Source: Chitinophagaceae bacterium
GTDB taxonomy: Bacteria > Bacteroidota > Bacteroidia > Chitinophagales > Chitinophagaceae
NCBI GenBank assembly: GCA_025351145.1
Contig: JANXWM010000430.1
Coordinates: forward strand, 1 to 7,049
Direction of reading: 5' to 3'
DNA: 7,049 nucleotides
A program made the position numbers and the translations under genes. The stretch's first letter is position 1, and each line of letters opens with the position of its first letter. Below are positions 1 to 5,065 of the stretch, piece after piece. The notes under the pieces were generated by a model, which did no database searches, was not told the origin of the DNA, and saw only the letters and a program-made list of their open reading frames with translations.

Positions 1-306
1 AAAGACATTGCCGCTACCGGCCAGCAAATGCTGCAGGCCACGGGTTATAAAAACGTAAAAGTAAATGGCAGCATCTCCTTCCCCGGCAATGCCAACCACG
101 AAATGGGTATTGCCCGCATGGGCCGCTCTGCAAAAACATCCGTGCTCAATGCCTTTAACCAAATGCACGAAGTACCCAATGTATTTATTACCGACGGCAG
201 CTGCATGGCCTCCACCTCCTGTGTAAATCCTTCGCTTACTTATATGGCGCTTACCGCAAGGGCCTGCGATTATGCTGTGAAAGAAATGAAGAAGGGGAAT
301 ATTTAG
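1..306 (+). CDS. GMC-family FAD-dependent oxidoreductase, C-terminal fragment (5' end outside window)
   Basis: This is the last 101 codons of a gene that enters from the left edge, in frame 1, ending in TAG at 304-306. The fragment matches the GMC oxidoreductase C-terminal domain. It has the motif NHEMGIARMG, whose His (codon at 97-99) corresponds to the first catalytic residue of the family. It also has CVNPSLTYMALTARA, whose Asn (226-228) corresponds to the second catalytic position, giving the His/Asn pair seen in cholesterol oxidase-type enzymes. ITDGSCMAS, just before it, is the usual flavin-contacting strand. Known GMC enzymes oxidise alcohols or sugar hydroxyls with FAD. The Bacteroidota relatives resemble the flavoprotein subunit of gluconate 2-dehydrogenase and often follow a small subunit-3-like gene, which would lie outside this window. 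The family call is strong. The sugar-oxidising role is inferred from the neighbouring oxidoreductase and isomerase genes. Confidence 0.9.
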   Translation, partial: KDIAATGQQMLQATGYKNVKVNGSISFPGNANHEMGIARMGRSAKTSVLNAFNQMHEVPNVFITDGSCMASTSCVNPSLTYMALTARACDYAVKEMKKGNI

Positions 307-309
307 GTT

Positions 310-395
310 ACCAGCTTTGGTATTTCATAGCATCGGTTGTTGTGTCACTCACTTGTACGGTTGGATTAGGAATGAGCTTTTTAGCGAAGCGAAGG
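310..395 (+). repeat. Dispersed intergenic repeat, copy A (diverged)
   Basis: This is a diverged copy of a repeat family found at four other places in the window. It begins with TTACCAGCTTTGG, has a degenerate core TTGTGTCACTCACTTGTAC (compare TTGCGTCGCACTCTTGTAC elsewhere), and ends with AGGAATGAGCTTTTTAGCGAAGC. The order of elements (CCAGC, then an ATGGCATCG-like block, the core, and an ATGAGC or ATTCAGC block) is the same as in the copies at 4854 and 6761. It starts three bases after the GMC stop codon. Confidence 0.6.
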
Positions 396-449
396 ATATA
401 ATTTTGGATACTTAACTTCAAATATGTTCTTTTGCTTTGTTATACTTTC

Positions 450-466
450 TAACTTTTGCAAAAGTT
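450..466 (+). promoter_or_regulatory. Candidate promoter/operator: 16-bp palindrome over a -7-like element
   Basis: AACTTTTGCAAAAGTT at 451-466 is a perfect palindrome with no loop, the geometry expected for a dimeric DNA-binding protein. It overlaps TAACTTTTG (450-458), which resembles the Bacteroidota -7 consensus TAnnTTTG with one extra T. A TTTG lies upstream at 431-434 but is closer than the usual spacing. The site is about 80 bp upstream of the first gene of the AT-rich cassette. The palindrome is certain; promoter and operator function are guesses. Confidence 0.25.
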
Positions 467-545
467 TTAAATTTTCAGCCGTACTTTGTGATTAATACGG
501 TTGTTTAACCCATATATTTTTCCAAGAAAGAATTCAACAGATTTA

Positions 546-1286
546 ATGATATTACCAAAAAAGATTACACCCGACTGCATTTTGGAGGCAGTCATAGAAT
601 TAAAATATGAGGCAACAGTACCTAATGAGATATTGCTTGGACTTATCTTCGACTCATTTGATATGACATATTATTATACAAATTTACCTTTAGCTGTTAA
701 TCAACCAAGTCAGTCTGCCAAACGTACTGTGCTTTTGCCAGTAAAATCAAACGAACATATAATTTACAATGATAAAATAAGTATTCGTTTAGCATCAAAC
801 GCAATTATTTTTTCTTGTTTGAATCAATATATTGGTTGGGATGATTTTTTTCCGGAGATAGAAAAAGCTTTGCATTCTATAATGAAAATCACTTATATCA
901 CTAAATGGACAAGGGTTGGGCTGAGATATCTTACAGAATATGAAAATAAAGACTTAAAAGATTGTACTAAATTTAAATATGAATTTGGATTGTCTGAAAT
1001 TATGAGTAATCATATTTTATTTAGAAGTGAATTTAATTATAATGGATCAAAAATAGTTCTAAACCTTAGTAACAACCTACCTGTCTTTAAACCAACTATT
1101 GATCGTAATACAATGGAAATGATTGCAGTTTCCAGAATAGATATCGATGTAATCAATTCTGAGTTAAAAATAAAAGAAGTTCTGGAATTATTACCAATAA
1201 TTGAAGATGCACATATAAAAGAAAAAGAAATTTTTTTTAGCATTGTAAATAAAGAGTTCCTTGAATCATTAAACCCACAATACTAA
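546..1286 (+). CDS. TIGR04255-family protein (function unknown)
   Basis: The protein is 246 aa from ATG 546. It shows the hallmarks of the sporadically distributed TIGR04255 family in the right order: an N-terminal ILEAVIELKYE (residues 12-22) just after LPKKITPD, a GWDDFFPEI segment (about 97-105), RVGLRYLTEY (123-132), SRIDIDV (196-202), and a C-terminal amphipathic helix HIKEKEIFFSIVNKEF. Length is normal for the family. The frame is open back to a TTG at 501, but family members usually begin a few residues before the LPK..EAV block, so ATG 546 is preferred. There is no signal peptide or membrane segment, so it is probably cytosolic. No biochemical function is established that I know of. 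It is the first of three packed genes and is clearly AT-rich (hand-counted 60-base lines give about 25-35% G+C), unlike the metabolic genes downstream. The family call is good; the role is unknown. Confidence 0.82.
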   Translation: MILPKKITPDCILEAVIELKYEATVPNEILLGLIFDSFDMTYYYTNLPLAVNQPSQSAKRTVLLPVKSNEHIIYNDKISIRLASNAIIFSCLNQYIGWDDFFPEIEKALHSIMKITYITKWTRVGLRYLTEYENKDLKDCTKFKYEFGLSEIMSNHILFRSEFNYNGSKIVLNLSNNLPVFKPTIDRNTMEMIAVSRIDIDVINSELKIKEVLELLPIIEDAHIKEKEIFFSIVNKEFLESLNPQY

Positions 1287-1296
1287 AATTGTTATT

Positions 1297-1827
1297 ATGC
1301 CAATCTTTACAGAACATACTATAAAACTTCATGGGGCAATTCTTACTGTATTTGATTCTTTTCCTTTGATGCTAAAAATGCAGGAAAGCAGTGGCTCAGA
1401 ATTTCTTGCCGATCGTTTTAATGTAGACAATACCCCAATTTATGATACTCGAAAGTATATAAAGCCAATTCAATCATTTACTAAACAATATAAGGAACTA
1501 TCTGAAGTTTTTTTCGGTCAAAATGAATATATATTGCAAGAGAAATTAAAACTTTCTTTAGATGCACTTGTTGCTTGTAACCCCGATAAAATATTACTTG
1601 AAGTAACAAGAGAGGGTAGTGTTTTTTATACCATACAAAAGGGTGTTATGAAAATTTATTTTCAACACTTTTTGATAGACTCTTATGATAATTCTGATGA
1701 AGCAGTGGTAAGTGTATTTTTAAATGATGAAAATATTTTTAACTACGGTGGAAACTTAGATGATACCATTAATAGGCTTGCAGAAGCATTAACACCGAAC
1801 AATATCAAAATCTTTCAGCTCGTATAA
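1297..1827 (+). CDS. Unrecognised 176-aa protein, second gene of the TIGR04255 cassette
   Basis: I do not recognise this protein. It starts at ATG 1297, 10 nt after the preceding stop, and its own stop abuts the next start, so it is the middle gene of an operon. The N-terminal half looks helical, with charged stretches such as YKELSEVFFG and EYILQEKLKLSLDAL (78-92). The C-terminal half alternates in a beta-hairpin pattern: KILLEVTREGSVFYTIQKG (98-116), VMKIYFQHFLIDS (117-129), EAVVSVFLNDENIFNYGG (135-152). It ends in a short helix, LDDTINRLAEAL. It has no signal peptide, transmembrane segment, obvious catalytic motif or cysteine cluster. It is acidic and probably cytosolic. The mixed architecture suggests a small binding or partner protein for the TIGR04255 product, but that is inference from gene order only. 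It is AT-rich like its neighbours. The reading frame is convincing even though the function is unknown. Confidence 0.75.
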   Translation: MPIFTEHTIKLHGAILTVFDSFPLMLKMQESSGSEFLADRFNVDNTPIYDTRKYIKPIQSFTKQYKELSEVFFGQNEYILQEKLKLSLDALVACNPDKILLEVTREGSVFYTIQKGVMKIYFQHFLIDSYDNSDEAVVSVFLNDENIFNYGGNLDDTINRLAEALTPNNIKIFQLV

Positions 1828-2457
1828 ATGAATTATCCTGAACAAATTCTCCCGCACCTTAGAAAAAAACTTATCAAGAGTGATCTATCAGATTTTTATT
1901 TAATTCATCATGTAGAATTGAATGAAGGAGAGACTATGAGAGATGAAGTAACTAATTTTATAAAAACTAAAAATATTTGTGACCCTACAAGTAGAATCGA
2001 AGATCTTTCTACAAGTCTTTTAGGCATTTTCAAATGCGATTATATTAAAATAAAATTTACACAAGGCTCTCTGCATTTTTATGACTATTGTTCACCTGAT
2101 GAACAAGTAAACGTACCGATTTATGAAGAAGATTTTTATTTAGTTGTTAATCGTAAATTTTGGGTAATAAAAATTGATAAACTTCATCAAAAGCAATTTT
2201 CTTATTTTGTAAATAATCAACCTCAAGTTGCAACCTGTATAATAAAACATACCCCAGCAAAGTGGAACTATTGGCACTTCTCTTTAAGATGGGAAACTAG
2301 CGAAGGACAACTTGCAGATCTTCCTATTAATCAAAGAAGTAGTTTGGCAAAAAAAATAGGAACATTTGCGCGTGCTGTTATAGCACAATTTTGTGATGAT
2401 AAACTTCTAGACTATAGTATTATTTCCGAAGAAAATTACCTCAAGGAAGCGAATTAA
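1828..2457 (+). CDS. Unrecognised 209-aa protein, third gene of the TIGR04255 cassette
   Basis: I do not recognise this protein. The ATG at 1828 follows directly on the TAA of the previous gene (TAAATG), which implies translational coupling. The most distinctive segment is HTPAKWNYWHFSLRWE (141-156), rich in His and Trp and resembling a conserved family signature. It is preceded by a beta-rich region (YIKIKFTQGSLHFYDY, then DFYLVVNRKFWVIKIDKL, 72-119) and followed by a helix, RSSLAKKIGTFARAVIAQF (170-188). The first 65 residues look mostly helical, with LRKKLIKSDLSDFYLIHH and a charged loop. There is no signal peptide or membrane segment. No nuclease, kinase or nucleotide-binding motif is evident, although the H..P...N.WHF cluster could be a functional site. 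Composition is AT-rich, as in the rest of the cassette. About 180 bp of non-coding DNA separates its stop from the downstream repeat array. Confidence 0.75.
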   Translation: MNYPEQILPHLRKKLIKSDLSDFYLIHHVELNEGETMRDEVTNFIKTKNICDPTSRIEDLSTSLLGIFKCDYIKIKFTQGSLHFYDYCSPDEQVNVPIYEEDFYLVVNRKFWVIKIDKLHQKQFSYFVNNQPQVATCIIKHTPAKWNYWHFSLRWETSEGQLADLPINQRSSLAKKIGTFARAVIAQFCDDKLLDYSIISEENYLKEAN

Positions 2458-2668
2458 GCTTACCCAGTTGGTTTAAGTATGTCATTATAAAAATGCAAAG
2501 TTAGCTAAAGACTGAGGCGTGGGTTTCGTGGTTAAGGGTCTTGGGCGGGTTAGTTTACAAAAGACTTTAGGTGCAAGCACTAAAATTCTGTATTATATCT
2601 AAAATCTCAATTCGACATTTTATCGCATTGAATCGCTTTATGCAGTTGTTGGTGTCCGCAATGCGCTT

Positions 2669-2690
2669 CCATTGGCGTCCTCGCCAATGG
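2669..2690. repeat. Hairpin CCATTGGCG/CGCCAATGG, first copy
   Basis: This is a perfect 9-bp inverted repeat around a TCCT loop inside the first 100-bp unit. There is no U-tract after it on the plus strand, so it is not a classical intrinsic terminator. It could be a folded RNA element or a recognition site for a mobile repeat. Confidence 0.8.
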
Positions 2691-2768
2691 CAAACGGAAA
2701 TATAGTAGGTAATTTTTGAAACCAGCATTAATCATTTATATGCAGTTGTTGGTGTCCGCAATGCGCTT

Positions 2769-2790
2769 CCATTGGCGTCCTCGCCAATGG
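2769..2790. repeat. Hairpin CCATTGGCG/CGCCAATGG, second copy
   Basis: The stem and loop are the same as at 2669-2690 and fully conserved. It is extended by two further pairs because the base after the stem is A here rather than C. No T-run follows. Confidence 0.8.
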
Positions 2791-2863
2791 AAAACGGAAA
2801 TAAAATAGGCAATTTTTGAAACCACAGCATTAATCGTTTACACCCTTTAGTATGCAGACCCAG

Positions 2864-3052
2864 CATAAATTCCTTCACAGTCAGCATAATCTCCTGCATG
2901 GCCACCATAATCTCCTGCACGATCAGTATAAAGTCATGCACAGCCTATATAATCTCTTACACAAGCAATATAATCTCCTGCATGGTCACCATAATCTCCT
3001 GCACGGCCATCATAATCTCCTGCACAGGTAAAATAATCCCCATTTGTACTCA
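2864..3052. repeat. 21-bp minisatellite, 8 units plus one degenerate unit
   Basis: Units begin at 2864, 2885, 2906, 2927, 2948, 2969, 2990 and 3011, exactly 21 bp apart, with a degenerate ninth at 3032. The conserved core is ATAATCTCCTGCAYGG. Units at 2885, 2906, 2969, 2990 and 3011 are well conserved, while 2864, 2927 and 2948 are diverged. Because 21 is a multiple of three, every frame repeats with a seven-residue period. On the minus strand the units read as heptads such as VTMQEIM and VAMQEIM, but stops in the units at 2948 (TAA) and 2927 (TAG) break that frame. There are no spacers, so it is not a CRISPR array. Confidence 0.92.
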
Positions 3053-3065
3053 CATGGCAACAATT

Positions 3066-3164
3066 ATTCGCTTCAATCTACGATACAATAAAAGCTGAAT
3101 AGCATTACAGAATGTACAAGAGTGCGACGCAAGGAACGATGATAGCAGTACATCAGCCCGGCTC
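3066..3164 (-). repeat. Dispersed intergenic repeat, copy B (reverse orientation)
   Basis: The core GTACAAGAGTGCGACGCAA at 3114-3132 is the exact reverse complement of the core at 4888-4906. Read on the minus strand, the similarity to the copy at 6761 continues beyond the core into ATTCAGCTTTTAT and CGTAGATT.AAGCG. On the other side it continues into an ATCGTTC block and a GGAGCC-like end. The element is therefore about 100 bp rather than just the 19-bp core. Confidence 0.8.
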
Positions 3165-3238
3165 CAAATAAAAGTCTGTTTTAAATTCGCTATATCCCGT
3201 AATTTTAATTTCTCACTCTAACGAAAAAAATCTTCTGT

Positions 3239-4837
3239 ATGAAAAAAGATGTTGACTTGCATGTTACCGTTGCGGATATTCAAAACGAAGCGCCAGCAGA
3301 TGCCACAGTAAAAAAATCGCAAATGAACCGGCGAAGGTTCGTTGAACTTGCTTCAACCGCCGCCGTTGCTTTTACCATTGTTCCAAGACATGTGCTTGGC
3401 GGGAAAAATTATGTTGCCCCCAGTGATAAAATTACACTCGCTTATATAGGCGTGGGCACGCAGGGCATAAGGGAATTATTGCCGTTGCTTGCTGTACCTG
3501 AGATACAGGTAATCTCTGTTTGCGACCCCAGTGAAAAAGCAATTGGTTATAAAGACTGGGGTAAAGATTACCTGAGGGGTGAGATACGTAAAACCATTAA
3601 AAAGCCCGACTGGGATTGCGGTGGCGATGGCCTGATACCAGGTGGAAGAGAAAATGGAAAATCTATTGTTGATACTTACTATGCGAACGTTCGGCCGGAT
3701 CAAAAATTTAAAGGCTGCACGGCTTATGCAGATGTGCGGGAATTATTAGAAAAAGAAAAAGACCTTGATGCAGTTAAGATAATGACACCGGATCACCTGC
3801 ATGGGATTCTTTCGATGGCAGCCATAAAAAGAGGCAAACATGTGCTGGTGCATAAGCCACTTTCCAACCGGTTGATGGAAGGAAAAAAAGTAATTGAAAT
3901 GGCGCGTAACAGCAAGGCAATAACACACCTGATACCATGGGATTCAAACGGCTCTATGGAAACCGTAATGGCATGGATAAATGCCGGGGCTATTGGTACG
4001 CTTACTGAAGTACATAACTGGACCAACCGCCCCGTATGGCCACAATATCCCGACCTGCCGTCAGACAAACCGCCTGTTCCAGATGGCTTTAATTGGGATC
4101 TGTGGCTTGGCCCTGAAGCTGATCGCCCTTACAGTCCAAATTATACCAATATGGTGTTCCGTGGCTGGTACGATTTCGGTGGCGGTTCCATGGCCGATAT
4201 GGGCCACTACAGTTTATGGACAGTGTTCAATGCATTGAAATTAACCTCGCCCATTAGCGTGGAGCCACACCGCAGCCATGTGTGCAGTTTCCACGACCCG
4301 GTTCCTTACCGCATCAACAACGATTTCTCTTTCCCTATGGCCAGCACCGTTCGGTTTAAATACCCGGCGAATGGCAACAGGCCTCCTGTTGATCTGTGCT
4401 GGTACGATGGTGGCATGCGTCCGCCAATACCTGTTGAATTATCCAACGACAACAAAGAATTGCCCGAAGAAGGAATGATGTTTGTAGGCGACAAGGGTAA
4501 GATACTCGCAGGCTTTAATGTGCAGGATCCCCAAATCATTTCCGGCACAAAAATGGATAACCCGGCTAAGGCAAATGCAGACAGTCGCACCCAGGTACAA
4601 CAGACTTCCGAAGCATTGCCATTGTTTGTTAACGCATGCAAAACCGGCAAACAATATGCAGGTAATTTTACGGAGGCGGAATACATTACAGAAGCCATTA
4701 ATTTATATGCTGTGGCATTAAGAACAAACAAGCTGTTGAAATACGATGCAGCAAATATTAAGATCACTAATGTAGCTGATGCAAATAAATACTTAAGCAG
4801 GGAATACAGAACCGGTTGGGATCCGTCTACTATTTAA
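3239..4837 (+). CDS. Tat-exported Gfo/Idh/MocA-family oxidoreductase
   Basis: The protein is 532 aa and is probably an NAD(P)-dependent or tightly NAD-bound sugar oxidoreductase. An N-terminal twin-arginine signal is visible: NRRRFVEL (30-37) followed by a hydrophobic stretch ending near VPRHVLGG, so the mature protein should be periplasmic. The Rossmann fold starts at ITLAYIGVGTQGIRE with the dinucleotide loop GVGTQG (71-76) and an acidic residue after strand 2 (VCDPS, D96). TPDHLH (183-188) and HVLVHKPL (201-208) follow. The usual EKP catalytic motif reads HKP here, with the lysine kept. GGGSMADMGHY (314-324) supplies the D..H pair of the substrate domain. At over 500 aa it belongs to the long Bacteroidota subgroup. 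ATG 3239 gives an unusually long region before the Tat motif, and ATG 3323 (MNRRRF) is a plausible alternative start. It is relatively GC-rich, in contrast to the upstream cassette. The sugar substrate is unknown. Confidence 0.93.
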   Translation: MKKDVDLHVTVADIQNEAPADATVKKSQMNRRRFVELASTAAVAFTIVPRHVLGGKNYVAPSDKITLAYIGVGTQGIRELLPLLAVPEIQVISVCDPSEKAIGYKDWGKDYLRGEIRKTIKKPDWDCGGDGLIPGGRENGKSIVDTYYANVRPDQKFKGCTAYADVRELLEKEKDLDAVKIMTPDHLHGILSMAAIKRGKHVLVHKPLSNRLMEGKKVIEMARNSKAITHLIPWDSNGSMETVMAWINAGAIGTLTEVHNWTNRPVWPQYPDLPSDKPPVPDGFNWDLWLGPEADRPYSPNYTNMVFRGWYDFGGGSMADMGHYSLWTVFNALKLTSPISVEPHRSHVCSFHDPVPYRINNDFSFPMASTVRFKYPANGNRPPVDLCWYDGGMRPPIPVELSNDNKELPEEGMMFVGDKGKILAGFNVQDPQIISGTKMDNPAKANADSRTQVQQTSEALPLFVNACKTGKQYAGNFTEAEYITEAINLYAVALRTNKLLKYDAANIKITNVADANKYLSREYRTGWDPSTI

Positions 4838-4853
4838 GTGAGTGTAATTATTA

Positions 4854-4930
4854 GGATTCCAGCTATGGTTTTTTATGGCATCGTCTCTTGCGTCGCACTC
4901 TTGTACGTTCGGAACAATGAGCAACAAGGG
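4854..4930 (+). repeat. Dispersed intergenic repeat, copy C (left arm of the inverted pair)
   Basis: The copy runs from GGATTCCAGCTATGG through an ATGGCATCG block and the core TTGCGTCGCACTCTTGTAC (4888-4906) to GGAACAATGAGC. It begins 16 bp after the oxidoreductase stop. Bases 4884-4906 form the left arm of a perfect 23-bp inverted repeat whose partner is at 4989-5011. Confidence 0.85.
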
Positions 4931-4931
4931 C

Positions 4932-4959
4932 TTTAGCTGTTAGCCTTTAGCTATTAGCC
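4932..4959. repeat. Short tandem duplication, 14-bp unit
   Basis: TTTAGCTGTTAGCC (4932-4945) is followed immediately by TTTAGCTATTAGCC (4946-4959), with one mismatch. The downstream GGCTCATAGCC (4970-4980) can pair imperfectly with AGCTATTAGCC (9 of 11 positions), giving an inner stem within the loop of the larger 4884/5011 inverted repeat. Confidence 0.8.
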
Positions 4960-4988
4960 AACAGCCAATGGCTCATAGCCATTCTTCA

Positions 4989-5030
4989 GTACAAGAGTGC
5001 GACGCAAGAGAAGCCTCATAGCAGCAATGC
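4989..5030 (-). repeat. Dispersed intergenic repeat, copy C' (right arm of the inverted pair)
   Basis: Bases 4989-5011 are the exact reverse complement of 4884-4906 (23 bp), separated by 82 nt. The flank AGCCTCATAGCAGC resembles, in reverse, the TGTGAGGCTTT flank of the copy at 6761. A transcript running from the oxidoreductase into the isomerase gene could fold here into a long stem. No T-run follows, so simple intrinsic termination is not supported. Confidence 0.85.
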
Positions 5031-5065
5031 AGTTTGGTACAAAATCTAAAATAAAATACTTCGTC

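Larger units (their letters stand above)
2625..2840. repeat. Direct repeat, two ~100-bp units plus a leading partial tail, each unit with a hairpin
   Basis: Bases 2640-2700 and 2740-2800 are identical over 61 bp except at 2691 (C) versus 2791 (A). Similarity continues through AATTTTTGAAACC into a tail, GCATTAATCRTTTA. That tail occurs three times, at 2625-2640 (diverged, GCATTGAATCGCTTTA), 2725-2738 and 2827-2840. The period is therefore 100-102 bp, with the remnant of an earlier unit at the left. Each unit contains CCATTGGCG-TCCT-CGCCAATGG (2669-2690 and 2769-2790), a 9-bp stem with a 4-nt loop, extended to 11 bp in the second copy by TT/AA. Confidence 0.92.
2458..3238. other. 781-bp non-coding, repeat-rich region between cassette and oxidoreductase
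   Basis: I find no credible protein gene here. Bases 2458-2624 are mostly unique. They include a short G-rich patch (about 2513-2556) whose plus-strand translation stays open for about 20 codons but has no start or recognisable family. Bases 2625-2840 hold the 100-bp direct repeats, 2864-3052 the 21-bp minisatellite, and 3066-3164 a reverse-oriented dispersed repeat. The last 75 bases before the oxidoreductase start show no clear TTTG/TAnnTTTG promoter and no clear ribosome binding site. The region looks like an accumulation site for repeats at the right border of the AT-rich cassette. Confidence 0.7.

Noticed and set aside
501..545. TTG start extending the TIGR04255 protein by 15 residues
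   Set aside because: TTG is a rare start, and the family's conserved block begins just after ATG 546.
2495..2503. Minus-strand TAACTTTGC resembling a Bacteroidota -7 element
   Set aside because: No TTTG at the correct distance upstream and no minus-strand gene downstream.
2625..2840. Integron attC-like sites
   Set aside because: There is a hairpin, but no paired core sites flank gene cassettes and no integrase is seen. The units are plain tandem copies.
2732..2941. Minus-strand open frame of 69 codons covering the 100-bp repeat and the minisatellite
   Set aside because: It is made entirely of two unrelated repeat types, and stops lie in the same frame upstream. It may be a relic but is not supportable as a gene.
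2864..3052. CRISPR array
   Set aside because: Units are contiguous 21-mers with no unique spacers, and no cas genes are present.
2898..3098. Plus-strand open frame of 66 codons across the 21-bp array (period-7 TIISCT-type peptide)
   Set aside because: It is a by-product of a repeat whose length is divisible by three. It is low-complexity, has no upstream signal, and ends inside the dispersed repeat.
3476..4767. Several minus-strand open frames of 60-153 codons within the oxidoreductase gene
   Set aside because: They lie wholly inside a strongly supported plus-strand gene and encode no recognisable protein.
5033..5063. TTTG-N20-TACTTCG as promoter of the isomerase gene
   Set aside because: The -7-like element lies only a few bases before the ATG, so transcription would start inside the coding region.
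4997..5065. Upstream GTG start extending the isomerase by 23 residues
   Set aside because: The extension is translated from the inverted repeat arm and would push the Tat motif away from the N-terminus.
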